Source: Desertimonas sp963733085
GTDB lineage: Bacteria; Actinomycetota; Acidimicrobiia; Acidimicrobiales; Ilumatobacteraceae
NCBI GenBank assembly: GCA_963733085.1
Contig: CAVTBY010000006.1
Span: 293,440-357,439, forward strand
Direction: 5' to 3'
Length of the DNA: 64,000 nucleotides
The translations under genes and the position numbers were made by a program. Each line of letters starts with the position of its first letter. Within the stretch, counting starts at the first letter, position 1. The notes below the pieces were generated by a model. It was not told the DNA's origin. It saw only the letters and a program-made list of their open reading frames with translations, and searched no databases. Shown one piece after another: positions 35,192 through 44,694 of this stretch.

Positions 35192-36133
35192 GTGGATGTC
35201 CGCCAGCTCGCCGCCCTCGTGGCGATCGCTGATCACGGAACGTTCTCGGCCGCCGCTCGGGCCCTGTTCACGGTGCAGTCGAACGTCTCCAGCCACGTCG
35301 CCCGGCTCGAGAAGGAACTCGGTACCGAGCTCGTCGACCGCGCCCACGGCGGTCTCACCGACGACGGCGCGCGGGTCGTCGAGCGGGCCCGGCGGGTGCT
35401 GCGTGAGCTCGACGAAATTGCCGCTGAGCTGGCCCAACGGGACGGCGACGTGGTCGGCGACGTGCGCCTGGGGATGCTCGGCACGACCGCTCGCTGGCTC
35501 CTCCCCCGCCTCCTCGCCGAGATGTCGGCTCGTCATCCACAGGTCCGCGTCATCGTCGCCGAAGGCAGCACGTCGGTCCTGATCCCGGCGCTGCTGTCGG
35601 GCCAGTACGACGCCGCCATCGTCCACCTACCGGTGGACGAACCGGAGCTCACGATCGAACCGTTGTTCGCCGAAGACCTCCTCCTGCTCGCCGGCGAGGG
35701 CCACGCCCTCGCCGATCGATCGTCGATCCATCTCGCCGAGCTCGCCGGCCACCGCCTGCTGCTGCCGCCACACGGGTCGGCGTTGCGCCGCGTCCTCGAT
35801 CGGGCCGCCCTGTCGGTCGGCGCCCAGCTCGAGGCTCAAGCGGAGGTCGACGGTGTGCGCCTGCTCGCCACCCTCGCCGTCGACGGACACGGCGCGGCGA
35901 TCGTCCCGGCGACCGCCGTCCCGCGACGCTCGGAGCACCGCTTCGCCACCGTCCACGTCCCGGAACTGCCGCCGCGTGTGGTCGCCCTCACGTCGCACCG
36001 CCGACCGGGTCCGAGCGGTGCGGTCAAGGCGATGTTCGACGTACTCCGCGCCGCCCTACCGGCCCGCGCCCTCGAGCAGCCCGGCGTCCGTCTCGGCTCG
36101 GATGCCTTCCCGCTGCTCCGTTCGACCCGCTAG
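35192..36133 (+). CDS. LysR-family transcriptional regulator
   Basis: This is a 313-residue regulator that starts with GTG 35192. The N-terminal winged helix reads VRQLAALVAIADHGTFSAAA then VQSNVSSHVARLEKELGTEL. A periplasmic-binding-like effector domain follows (VRLGMLGTTARWLLPRLLAE, GQYDAAIVHLPVDEPELTIE). It lies 28 bp upstream of the carboxyltransferase gene on the same strand and may regulate it or be co-transcribed. LysR genes more often face their target, so the 6C RNA promoter on the other side is also a possible target. Confidence 0.92.
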   Translation: MDVRQLAALVAIADHGTFSAAARALFTVQSNVSSHVARLEKELGTELVDRAHGGLTDDGARVVERARRVLRELDEIAAELAQRDGDVVGDVRLGMLGTTARWLLPRLLAEMSARHPQVRVIVAEGSTSVLIPALLSGQYDAAIVHLPVDEPELTIEPLFAEDLLLLAGEGHALADRSSIHLAELAGHRLLLPPHGSALRRVLDRAALSVGAQLEAQAEVDGVRLLATLAVDGHGAAIVPATAVPRRSEHRFATVHVPELPPRVVALTSHRRPGPSGAVKAMFDVLRAALPARALEQPGVRLGSDAFPLLRSTR

Positions 36134-36161
36134 CACAGCGGTCGAACTACCGTCGAGCGCG

Positions 36162-37528
36162 ATGGCCGTCGGCACGCTCTCGTTGCGCAGCCGAGTCGAC
36201 GACTCGGCGATCAGGATCCGCACGCTCGATGGTGCGGAGGGGCCCCGATCGGTCGTTTGGGTCGAGGTCGGCGAAGGCCCGCCACCGCGACCCTCGGGCA
36301 CCTTGTCGTCGCGGGCGTCGGCAAACCTGGCCCACGCCGCCACCCTCGCACGCGACAACGGACTTCCTCTCGTCGTCGTGCTGGCCTCGACTGGTCGGAC
36401 ATCGTCGACGGGCTCGCCGCCCTGGAAGGTTGGGGGCGGGTCGCCAAGGCCCTCGTCGACTGCTCCGGAGCGGTGCCGACCGTGCTCATCGTCGACGGTC
36501 CGGCGGTGTCCGGGCCGGCACTCCTGCTTGGTATCGCCGACCTCGTCGTGATGACGGCCGACAGCTATGCGTTCGTCAACGGACCAACGATGGTGGCGGA
36601 GTACACCGGCGTGCAGATCGCCACGGACGAACTCGGTGGCGCGCTGCACCTCGACCGTCACACCGGCGTTCCGAGCCTCGTCGTCGCTGATCGACAGGCC
36701 GCCGACGCAGCGGTCATCGACCTGCTCGGCTACCTGCCGTCGAGCGCCGACGAGGAGCCGGGCGTCTGGCAGAACGCCGATCCCGTCGATCGTGCCTGCC
36801 CGGAGATCGGTGCCCTACTCCCGGCGACGGCCACGGGGAGCTACGACGTCCGAGCCGTCGCCGCCGGCATCGTCGACGAGGGAAGCCTGCTCGAGCTGCG
36901 CGAGCGCTGGGCTCCGAACGTGGTGACGGCGCTGGCCACGATCGCCGGCCGGCCGATCGGAGTCGTCGCCAACCAGCCACTCGCTCTCGCCGGCACACTC
37001 GACATCGCCGCCTCGCAGAAAGCGGCGCGGTTCGTCGCCTTCTGCGACACGTACAACCTCGGCATCCTGACCCTCGTCGACACGCCCGGCTTCTACCCCG
37101 GCAAGGACCTCGAATGGCGGGGCATGATCCGCCATGGCGCCCAGCTCGTGTTCGCGTACGCCCGCGCGACCGTCCCTCGGCTGTGTGTCATCCTGCGCAA
37201 GAGCTATGGCGGCGCCTACATCGTGATGGACTCCAAGCGAATGGGCAACGACGTGTGCTTCGCCTGGCCGTCGGCGGAGCTCGCCGTGATGGGCGCCGGG
37301 CAGGCGGCGGCGATCCTGCGGCGTCGGGCGACGCCAGAGGAACGCGCCGCCTTCGAAGCCGACTACGCGCAGCGGCTGCTCAACCCGTACGTCGCCGCCG
37401 AGCGCGGCTACGTCGATGCCGTCATCGAGCCCGGCGAGACCCGCGCCGCCGTCGCCGCGGCGTTCGAGACGCTGTACGACAAGCGCGAGCTGCTGCAACC
37501 ACACAAACACGGCAATGAGCCGTGTTGA
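36162..37528 (+). CDS. Acyl-CoA carboxylase carboxyltransferase-like protein, frame broken once
   Basis: ATG 36162 reads AVGTLSLRSRVDDSAIRIRT. The frame changes near 36390 to GLDWSDIVDGLAALEGWGRV. The protein shows both halves of a crotonase-fold carboxyltransferase. The N-terminal part has VLIVDGPAVSGPALLLGIAD. The C-terminal part has GVVANQPLALAGTLDIAASQ, LVDTPGFYPGKDLEWRGMIR, RKSYGGAYIVMDSKRMGN and AVMGAGQAAAI. It would carboxylate an acyl-CoA with a biotin carrier subunit. No biotin carboxylase or carrier gene is in the window. About 455 residues is shorter than usual (around 520), mostly in the N-terminal domain, so activity on a specialised substrate or loss of CoA specificity is possible. 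Confidence 0.8.
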
Positions 37529-38343
37529 GGAAACGGGTGATCGCGTTCGGGATGCTCGCGCTGTCGATCGTCCCGCTGCCAGCGCGAGCCAGCGACGACG
37601 CGAGCGTCTACGACGATCCGGCCCACTGCTGTATGCCGTCCCGATCTCGAGGACGTGTGCGACAGTGGGCTCGACACCACCGTCGTCGAGGCAAACGGCA
37701 CGCTGACGGTCGTGCCGTTCGTGCCGGCCGATGATTCACCGGTCGACTGTTTCTACGTGTACCCGACGATCTCCCGTGACGAGGGCACGAACAGCGACCT
37801 GATCGCCGACGACGGCGAGGAGGGATACGCCGCGGTGCAATCAAGTCGCGCCGCTGGGCACGGAGTGCCGGGTGTTCGCCGCCGACCTATCGGCAGGTCA
37901 CCCTCACCGCCGGCTGTCGACCGGGCGGGGCGGCGACAAGTGCCGACGCAGCAGGCACGAAACGGTCGTTTCGGTCGGCACTTCGGACTCTGCCCGCGTT
38001 ACGCGGCCAGATCTGGCCGCTCAGCGACATCAGAGTACGGGCACCCGTCGCCTCGGCCAGAAACCGCCCGCTTTCAGAGCCGACGCGCCTACGGTCGCGA
38101 CGACTGGACCCACGGATGAGTGAGAAGCTGCCGGATCTGGTCACCGGGCGGTGTGTCGCGTGGGATGGTCGCAGCTGGTTGGAGGTCACCGCGCACGGCG
38201 ACCCCGGCAATCCGCGCGCCGACGACATCGGCGGCGATTTGACACCCGAGTGGGGGCTCCATCTCGTCGACGTCAACCTCGTGATCGGCGATCTGGAGCG
38301 GCTCGTCGCGACGCAGGGCGCCGCCTGGGCGGCCGCGCACTGA
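37522..38343 (+). pseudogene. DUF3089-family secreted hydrolase with its middle missing
   Basis: The 5' part (GTG 37522) has a signal peptide (VIAFGMLALSIVPLPARA) and the family's N-terminal region. This is spread over several frames: DSGLDTTVVEANGTLTVVPF, VDCFYVYPTISRDEGTNSDL, then CRVFA and TYRQVTLTA near 37875-37905. The 3' part (38116-38343) has the family's C-terminus, DIGGDLTPEWGLHLVDVNLV. About 180 residues of the alpha/beta-hydrolase core that should lie between are absent. In their place is about 200 bp with two palindromes. Three or more frame changes occur within 260 bp. It is probably a decayed or misassembled gene. An internal ORF from 38116 alone would encode 75 residues. Confidence 0.6.
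37938..38020. repeat. Two palindromes inside the broken DUF3089 gene
   Basis: AAGTGCCGAC (37938-37947) pairs with GTCGGCACTT (37974-37983) and encloses CGAAACG-GT-CGTTTCG. Then GCGGCCAGATCTGGCCGC at 38003-38020 is a perfect 18-bp palindrome. They occupy the stretch where the hydrolase core of the gene should be. Together they look like an intergenic terminator module, although this is not a gene end. Confidence 0.65.
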
Positions 38344-38444
38344 ACGTCGCGTTCGGGGCTCGCCTGAGGTCGGCGTACGGCGTCGGGAGTACCCTTCCCC
38401 ACTGGGGAGGAAGCCCCCTGACAACGTGAGCGAGAGGGAAGCAC

Positions 38445-39710
38445 GTGCCCGAAACCATCACGATCACCGACGACCGCACCGGTAAGACGGTGACGGTTCC
38501 GATCACCGACGGGATCTTCCCGTCGTCTGCGTTCCGCGACCTCGACAAGAACCTGTTCGTGTACGACCCGGCGTTCCTGTCCACCGCGTCGTGCAAGTCG
38601 CAGATCACCTACCTCGACGGCGACGCCGGCATCCTCCGCTACCGCGGCTATCCGATCGAGCAGCTCGCCGACCACGCCTCCTACCTCGAGGTCGCCTACC
38701 TGTTGCTGTACGGCGAGTTGCCCGATGAGCAGCAGCTGTCGACGTGGACCCACGAGATCACCCACCACACGTTCATCCACGAGAACATGCGCAAGCGCTT
38801 CGTGGACGGGTTCCACTACGACGCCCACCCGATGGGGATGTTCGTGTCGGCGCTGGCCGCCCTCGGCACCTTCTACACCGAGTCCAAAGAGATCAACGAC
38901 CCGGCAATCCGCCACAAGCAGATCCTTCGCCTCATCGCCAAAGCCCCGACCCTGGCGGCGATGTGCTACCGGTTCTCCGCCGGCCTGCCGTTCATCCTCC
39001 CCGACAATTCGCTGTCGTATCCGGCGAACTTCCTCAACATGATGTGGAAGATCGGCGAGTACGAGGTCCATCCCGTACTCGAGCGGGCGATGGACATCCT
39101 GTTCATCCTCCACGCCGACCACGAGCAGAACTGCGGGACGACGGCGATGCGTGTGGTGGCGTCGAGCCAGGCCGACCCCTACTCAGCGGCCTCAGCCGCC
39201 GCCGCAGCTCTCTACGGACCGAGCCACGGTGGCGCCAACGAAGCGGCGATCCGGATGCTCACCGAGATCGGCTCGATCGACAATGTCGACGCCTTCATCG
39301 CCGACGTCAAGGAGGGCAAGGGCCGGCTGATGGGCTTCGGCCACCGGGTGTACAAGAACTACGACCCGCGGGCCCGGATCATCAAGCAGACGGCGTACGA
39401 GGTGTTCGAGGTGACGGGCAAGAACCCACTGCTCGACATCGCCCTCAAGCTCGAGGACGTGGCCCTCAACGACAGCTACTTCACCGATCGCAAGCTGTAT
39501 CCCAACGTCGACTTCTACTCCGGGTTGATCTACCAGGCGATGGGTTTCCCCATCGAGATGTTCACCGTGCTCTTCGCCCTCGGGCGGATGGTCGGATGGC
39601 TCGCCCATTGGGACGAGCTGCTCAACGATCCCGACCAGAAGATCGCCCGCCCCCGCCAGTGGTACACCGGCCTCGGCGAGCGCGACTACGTCAAGCTCGG
39701 CGATCGCTAA
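38445..39710 (+). CDS. gltA: Citrate synthase
   Basis: This is a 421-residue type II-like citrate synthase that joins acetyl-CoA and oxaloacetate. Catalytic residues are visible: His in ILHADHEQNCGTTAMR, His in YGPSHGGANEAAI and the Asp region after GFGHRVYKNYDPRA. The start is GTG 38445 with GAGAGGG upstream. A short hairpin, CCTTCCCC-ACT-GGGGAGG, lies at 38393-38410 in the leader. It heads a run of TCA enzymes in the wider window (aconitase at 30324, isocitrate dehydrogenase at 48382) and has its own terminator. Confidence 0.97.
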   Translation: MPETITITDDRTGKTVTVPITDGIFPSSAFRDLDKNLFVYDPAFLSTASCKSQITYLDGDAGILRYRGYPIEQLADHASYLEVAYLLLYGELPDEQQLSTWTHEITHHTFIHENMRKRFVDGFHYDAHPMGMFVSALAALGTFYTESKEINDPAIRHKQILRLIAKAPTLAAMCYRFSAGLPFILPDNSLSYPANFLNMMWKIGEYEVHPVLERAMDILFILHADHEQNCGTTAMRVVASSQADPYSAASAAAAALYGPSHGGANEAAIRMLTEIGSIDNVDAFIADVKEGKGRLMGFGHRVYKNYDPRARIIKQTAYEVFEVTGKNPLLDIALKLEDVALNDSYFTDRKLYPNVDFYSGLIYQAMGFPIEMFTVLFALGRMVGWLAHWDELLNDPDQKIARPRQWYTGLGERDYVKLGDR

Positions 39711-39721
39711 CTCCCCTCGAT

Positions 39722-39780
39722 CGGAGTGTTTCGTGCTGACGGAGTGTTTCGTGCTGCGTTTCCAGGCAGCTGACACTCCG
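39722..39780. terminator. Hairpin with a 17-bp direct repeat after citrate synthase
   Basis: CGGAGTGTTTCGTGCTG occurs at 39722-39738 and again at 39740-39756. The second copy pairs with the following GCAGC and ACACTCCG (to 39780), giving CGGAGTGT/ACACTCCG outside and GCTGC/GCAGC inside. It lies 11 bp after the citrate synthase stop and probably ends that transcript. The duplicated left arm gives two alternative foldings. Confidence 0.6.
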
Positions 39781-39804
39781 ATGACAGCGTGGACGAGCTG
39801 ACAA

Positions 39805-41898
39805 GTGCGCTCGCCGCTCATCGTTCGGATCCTCGTAATCCTCGGCGCGATTCTGGCGGCCCTCGGGCTTGCTCGCCGGCCACGTCAACCGCGAGGTGCT
39901 CGACGGCCCGACGTTCGCCGCCAACGTCGACGACATCAGACGCGACGACGCCGTCGCCGCCGAGCTCGGTACGGCGATCACTGACCAGCTCCTGCGCCAG
40001 CACCCGAACCTCGTTGCGATCAGACCGCTCGTCGAGTCGGTCGCGGTGCGAGCCGCCGGAGGCGATCTCTTGTCCGGGCCGACCCGTATTGCCGCCGAGG
40101 CAACACATCAACTGCTCACCGAGGGCGACGCCGACTCGATCGCCCTGCGCCTCGCCGACGTCGGGGCCGTCGTCACCGGCGCACTCGCCGTCGTCGCCCC
40201 CGAGCGTGCCCCCGTGTCGTCGGACGTGTCGGTCACCCTGGCGTCGATCGGCGACCAGGCGTTCGCCGAGACGACGATCGCCATCGCCCACAAGGTAGGT
40301 GTTCTGGCGTGGCTCCTTCCCGTGCTCGCGCTGGTCTGCTTCGCCGGCGCCATCGGTCTCTCCCGGACCCGATGGCGGACAGCTGCGTCGGCGGGACGCT
40401 CGCTGCTGTGGGCTGCGGGCGTGCTCGGCGTCATTCTCGTCATCGGCGGCTTCATCGTCCGCCGCCTCGATGCCGACAGCCTCGGCGGCGCCGTCGCCCA
40501 GGCATCGTGGACCGTCGTCGTCCGGCCGATCTGGTGGGGCATCGTCGTGCTGGCCCTCTTCGGGTTGGCCGTGATGCTCGCCTGCGACTCCCGTGCCCCG
40601 GCTGCGATCGCCGAGCGTGCTGGTGCAATCCGGCGGGCAGCGCTGCATCCGCAGCATGCCGTCGGTGTCGTCGTACGCATCGTGGTTGCCGCCGCCCTCG
40701 GCATCGCCGCCATCGTCGACCCGCTCGGTTTGATCGAACCACTCATCGTTGTCGGCGGCGTTCTGTTGCTGCTGTATGCGATCACCGAGATCGGTCGTCT
40801 CGCCGGTGCGTCGCGCACGGTCGCTGAGGCCCGCGAACGGCCAGCAGCTCGATCCGGCCGGCGCCCGGCGAGGATTGCCGTCGCCGCGCTCGCCGGCGTG
40901 GCGGTCATCGGCGGCGTCGTCTGGCTCGCCCGCCCGGGCCGGGACGTCGACGCCGCCGAAGTCGCCGCCGGCGAGGGCACCGTGTGCAACGGTCACGCCG
41001 AGCTGTGCGATCGGTCCTTCGACGACGTCGCCTACGTCGCTTCCCACAACGCCATGTCCGCCGCGACGGAGCCCGGATGGTTCCTCGCCGAACAGGCCGA
41101 CTCGATCCCGGTGCAACTCGACCAGGGAGTGCGGGCACTGCTCGTCGACGTGTGGTCAGGGATTCCAGCCGGCACGGTCGTGCGCACGGCGCCCGGCAGC
41201 TACGACGAGGCACGCGCCATCGCCGAGGAGGAGCTCGGCCCCGAGGTCGTCGCCGCCGCTGAGCGCATCGCCGACTCCGTCGCCGGCCAGGCCACCGGAA
41301 CCGAGGCTCGGTTCCTGTGCCACGGCCTGTGCGAGACCGGCTCGACACCGTTCCTCGACATGCTCGAGCAGTTGCGCGGTTGGATGATCGCCAACCCGGA
41401 CGAGGTCGTCACGTTGTTCATCGAGGACCACGTCGACGCCGCCCTGATCGCTGCCGACGTCGACACGGCGGGGTTACTCGACTTCGTCTACGATCCGTCG
41501 ACCGGTGACCCGTGGCCCACTCTCGGCGAGATGATCCGATCCGGCGAGCGCCTCGTCGTGATGGTCGAGGAGGGCGACGGCGGCGAGCAGGCGCCGTGGC
41601 TCGTCAACGGCTTCGAGTACACTCAGGACACCCCGTACACGTTCCCGACCGTCGAGTCGTTCAGCTGCGACCCCAACCGCGGCCCGGACGACGCCCCATT
41701 GCTTCTTCTCAACCATTGGCTCTCCGGCTTCACGTCGCTGGTCACCGACGCCCAGCTCGTGAACGCCAGCGACGTCCTGCTCCCCCGTGCCGAGCAATGC
41801 CGCGGGCGAGCGGCAGCTCCCCAACTTCGTCGCCGTCAACTACGTCGCCCTCGGCGACGTCTACGACGTCGTCGACGAGTTGAACGGCGTCGCTTAGC
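39805..41898 (+). CDS. Membrane protein with C-terminal PLC-like phosphodiesterase domain, frame broken twice
   Basis: GTG 39805 begins RSPLIVRILVILGAILAALG. The frame changes near 39870, and the next 340 residues have about five to six membrane segments (VLAWLLPVLALVCFAGAIGL, LLWAAGVLGVILVIGGFIV, and others). After a last anchor (VAALAGVAVIGGVVWLARPG) comes an outside domain. It has FDDVAYVASHNAMSAATEPG, LLVDVWSGIPAG and EVVTLFIEDHVD, the two-His plan of PI-PLC/GDPD-like phosphodiesterases. A second change near 41805 restores the end (RQLPNFVAVNYVALGDVYDV). It probably acts on phospholipids or another phosphodiester outside the cell. Family assignment is by motifs. Confidence 0.72.
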
Positions 41899-41910
41899 CG
41901 ACACCTGTGT

Positions 41911-41957
41911 CTGTGTCAGCGAACACGACCGCCGACGTCGTGTTCGCTGACACAGAG
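41911..41957. terminator. Perfect 20-bp stem between convergent genes
   Basis: TCTGTGTCAGCGAACACGAC (41911-41930) pairs over its whole length with 41938-41957 around a 7-nt loop. It lies between the stop of the PLC-like gene (41898) and the stop of the beta-glucosidase gene (41965). It therefore serves as a bidirectional terminator. The TGTGTCAGC arm recurs in the hairpin at 55627. Confidence 0.8.
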
Positions 41958-41964
41958 CTTGATT

Positions 41965-43374
41965 TCAGATGGCGTTGGCCCGGGTGACGCCGGCGTACCA
42001 CCTCGCGCTCGCCTTCGGCGTGCGCTCGAGCGTGTCGTAGTCGACACGGATCAGCCCGAAGCGCTGCGTGTAGCCGTACGCCCACTCGAAGTTGTCCATC
42101 AGGCTCCAGGCGAAGTAGCCGCCGACGGGCACGCCTTCGGCGATGAGCTCGTGGACGACGGCGAGGTGGTCGCGGAGGTAGGCGATGCGATCCTGGTCGT
42201 CGACGAAACCGGCGGCGTCGGGATGGTCGTCCATCGCCGCCCCGTTCTCGGTGATCAGGTAGCGGGGGAACCGGCACCGGTCGTGCAGCCAGCGCACCGT
42301 CTCGGCGAGGCCTTGCGGGTAGATCTCCCAGCCCATCGCCGTGACCGGGCCGGGGGGATCGATGCGGTCGTCGGCGGCGTTGACGAGGGCGCGGCTGTAG
42401 TAGTTGACCCCGAGCACGTCGATCGGCGCGGCGATGATGTCGAGGTCGCCGTCGTGCAGCTCGGCGCCTGACCATCGGTCGTCGCCGGTGTCGTCGATCG
42501 GATAGCCGAGACCGGCGACCGGCTCGGCGAACCAGCGGTTGTGCAGAGCGTGTTTGGCGGCCGCCGCGGCGACGTCGGCGGGATCGTCGCTCGCCGGGTG
42601 CATCGGATTGAAGTTCAAGACGATGCCGATCTCGGCGTCGGGGACACGGGATCGCAGCCGTTCGACGGCGAGCCCATGTCCGAGGAGCAGGTGATGGGCA
42701 GCGGCAAATCCGTCGGCGACCGACGTTCGCCCGGGCGCCATGAAACCGGTGACGTAGCCGAAGTGACTCGAGCAGTACGGCTCGTTGAGCGTCGCCCAGT
42801 GCTTGACCCGGTCGCCGAGGGCGGCGGCGACGACGTCGGCGTACTCGGCGAAGTGGTACGCCGTCGCCCGCTCCGGCCAGCCGCCGTCGTCCTCCAACGC
42901 CTGGGGCAGGTCCCAGTGATAGAGCGTCACGTACGGCTCGATCCCGGCAGCCAGGAGTTGGTCGACGAGGCGGTCGTAGAAGTCGACGCCGGACGGAGCG
43001 ACGTCACCGCGACCACCGGGGATCACCCGCGGCCACGAGATCGAGAACCGGTAGGCGCCGAGGCCGAGCTCGCTCATCAGCCGGACGTCGGTACCGACGT
43101 GTTCGTGATGACCGCACGCGATGTCACCGTTGCTGCCGTCGATGATCGCACCGGGGACCGCGCAGAAGCGGTCCCAGATGCTCTCGTCGCGGCCGGCCCG
43201 ACCGCCTTCGATCTGGAACGACGACGTCGCTGCGCCCCACACGAAGTCAGCAGGAAACTGCAGCGGCGAACTCGCCTTTTCACCCGCGACATCTATCGCG
43301 ATCGTGGAAGCGATTGCACTGGACGCAGCTCCGACGATCGGTTCGCTCGGCGTCATCGCGGTGGTCATTGGCAT
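41965..43374 (-). CDS. GH1 beta-glucosidase
   Basis: This is a 469-residue family 1 glycoside hydrolase. Acid/base Glu198 lies in WATLNEPYCSS and nucleophile Glu376 in YLITENGAA. Sugar-contact blocks include FVWGAATSSFQIEGG, VTLYHWDLPQAL and YFAWSLMDNFEWAYGY. There is no signal peptide, so it is intracellular and acts on imported disaccharides such as cellobiose. ATG 43374 with a GGGGG box is chosen. It is divergent from a LacI regulator and the sugar ABC genes, with a LacI operator between them and a second operator-like site inside its own 5' end. Confidence 0.96.
   Translation of the reverse strand: MPMTTAMTPSEPIVGAASSAIASTIAIDVAGEKASSPLQFPADFVWGAATSSFQIEGGRAGRDESIWDRFCAVPGAIIDGSNGDIACGHHEHVGTDVRLMSELGLGAYRFSISWPRVIPGGRGDVAPSGVDFYDRLVDQLLAAGIEPYVTLYHWDLPQALEDDGGWPERATAYHFAEYADVVAAALGDRVKHWATLNEPYCSSHFGYVTGFMAPGRTSVADGFAAAHHLLLGHGLAVERLRSRVPDAEIGIVLNFNPMHPASDDPADVAAAAAKHALHNRWFAEPVAGLGYPIDDTGDDRWSGAELHDGDLDIIAAPIDVLGVNYYSRALVNAADDRIDPPGPVTAMGWEIYPQGLAETVRWLHDRCRFPRYLITENGAAMDDHPDAAGFVDDQDRIAYLRDHLAVVHELIAEGVPVGGYFAWSLMDNFEWAYGYTQRFGLIRVDYDTLERTPKASARWYAGVTRANAI
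43304..43319. promoter_or_regulatory. Possible auxiliary LacI operator inside the GH1 gene
   Basis: GTGGAAGCGATTGCAC fits the pattern GTGnnAGCGCTnnCAC of the main site at 43438 with one core mismatch. Its centre is 134 bp from the main site's centre, which would allow DNA looping. It lies in the region encoding the first residues of the beta-glucosidase. Confidence 0.4.
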
Positions 43375-43410
43375 TCCCCCAGGTTGATCGAAACTTTTCA
43401 GAGCTGCCAC

Positions 43411-43453
43411 TTGACAGCGGCCGTTCGGAATCGTACGGTGAGAGCGCTTCCAC
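43411..43453 (+). promoter_or_regulatory. LacI-controlled promoter and operator
   Basis: TTGACA (43411-43416), a 17-bp spacer and TACGGT (43434-43439) form a near-consensus promoter reading toward the LacI and sugar ABC genes. The operator GTGAGAGCGCTTCCAC (43438-43453) overlaps the -10 box and start point and keeps the AGCGCT centre of LacI-family sites. The repressor would block this promoter and could also affect the divergent beta-glucosidase gene. Confidence 0.7.
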
Positions 43454-43506
43454 TGCAAGGGGCTGTGGAACGTGGGGGAATCTTCGCACCGGAGGGGCTT
43501 GCGGTT

Positions 43507-44694
43507 GTGCCTGGAGAAGACGCTGGCGACCGGTCGCGGCCGGTCACGCTCGAGGATGTCGCTCGCATGAGCGGTGTCTCGCGCGCCACGGCGTCCCGAG
43601 CACTGAACGGACACGCCCGCGTCAGCGCCGACGTCCGTTCCCGCGTCCAGATGATCGCCGACCAACTCGGCTATCGCCCCAACAGCGCGGCACGCTCGCT
43701 CGCCTCAGGTCGCGCCGGCGTCCTCGGTCTCGTGCTTCCCGGTGGCCACCTGATCAGCGCCCCGTACGAGGCCCATCTCCTCGAGGCGGTGGCCGACGCG
43801 GCGACCGCTTCTGGGCAAGGACTGATGCTGTGGATGGCGGCGACCGAACCGAGCCAGTCACTGCGCGACAGCTTCCGCACGGGCTTCGTCGACGGCGTGA
43901 TCATCTCCGGCGTCGCCCTCGGGTCACCCTGGGTCGAGGATCTCTTCGACGGCCCCCACCCGTGCGTGCTCGTCGGCCGCCATGGCACCCGCGCCGACAT
44001 CCCGCACATCGAGCTGACCAACGAGTCGAGCGCCGCCGCAGCGGTCGACCACCTCATCGCCGGCGGGGCGCGCCGGGTCGCCACCATCCTCGGTCCCGCC
44101 GACCGCATCGACGGCCGCGACCGCCAGGTCGGCTACGAGCGCGCGCTGTACCGCAACGGAATCGAGGTCGACACCCGTCTCGTCGACCGCGGCGACTTCA
44201 CGATCGAGTCCGGCTACGAGGCGATGCGCCGGCTGCTCGCCCACCGTCCTGATGCGGTTTTCGCGTGCAACGACATGATGGCTGCTGGCGCGTTGCAAGC
44301 AGTATCCGAGGCGGGACTCCGCGTTCCCGACGACATCGCCGTGATGGGCTTCGACGATCTGCCCATCGCCAGCCGGACCAACCCTCCGCTCTCGACAGTG
44401 AGTCAGGACGTTGCGGCGATCGGTGCCGCCGCTGTCGATCTGCTGATCAAGCTCGTTTCCGGCGAGATCAGCAACGGCGACGCCAGGTCGACCACGGTCC
44501 CTGGACCGCTCGTGCTGCGCGGATCGACCAAACAGTCGCCGACGTCGGCTCCGACGTCGCGAAACACAACCAGACAAACGGGGTGCGAGAGGTCACGTCC
44601 TCCCGCACCCCTGTCGCAGGCTCCACGTCCCGTGGTGAGAACAGGAGAGCAACATCGTGAAGCTATCGAGATATGCGTCGGCGCCCGGAGGTAA
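43507..44694 (+). CDS. LacI-family transcriptional regulator
   Basis: The N-terminal helix-turn-helix reads PVTLEDVARMSGVSRATASR, and the hinge helix YRPNSAARSLASGRAG. The rest is a periplasmic-binding-like sugar sensor (LGLVLPGGHLISAPYEAHLL, VFACNDMMAAGALQAVSEAG, DIAVMGFDDLPIASRTNPPL). GTG 43507, with GGAGG 11 bp upstream, is preferred over GTG 43465. The frame also continues far upstream, antisense to the GH1 gene, which is a shadow. The last 45 residues run past the domain through a hairpin and overlap the next gene, so the true stop may have been lost to an indel near 44540. It should repress the sugar uptake locus until its sugar binds. Confidence 0.92.
   Translation: MPGEDAGDRSRPVTLEDVARMSGVSRATASRALNGHARVSADVRSRVQMIADQLGYRPNSAARSLASGRAGVLGLVLPGGHLISAPYEAHLLEAVADAATASGQGLMLWMAATEPSQSLRDSFRTGFVDGVIISGVALGSPWVEDLFDGPHPCVLVGRHGTRADIPHIELTNESSAAAAVDHLIAGGARRVATILGPADRIDGRDRQVGYERALYRNGIEVDTRLVDRGDFTIESGYEAMRRLLAHRPDAVFACNDMMAAGALQAVSEAGLRVPDDIAVMGFDDLPIASRTNPPLSTVSQDVAAIGAAAVDLLIKLVSGEISNGDARSTTVPGPLVLRGSTKQSPTSAPTSRNTTRQTGCERSRPPAPLSQAPRPVVRTGEQHREAIEICVGARR
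44580..44611. terminator. Hairpin between the LacI domain end and the sugar-binding protein
   Basis: GGGGTGCG (44580-44587) pairs with CGCACCCC (44604-44611), and inside it GAGG pairs with CCTC, around a 6-nt loop. It lies in the over-long end of the LacI frame, 46 bp before the binding-protein start. It could dampen read-through between regulator and transporter. Its presence supports an earlier real end for the LacI gene. Confidence 0.5.

Noticed and set aside
42541..43506. Upstream extension of the LacI frame, antisense to the GH1 gene
   Set aside because: A promoter, operator and ribosome-binding site place the LacI start at 43465-43507. The GH1 gene on the other strand has both catalytic motifs.
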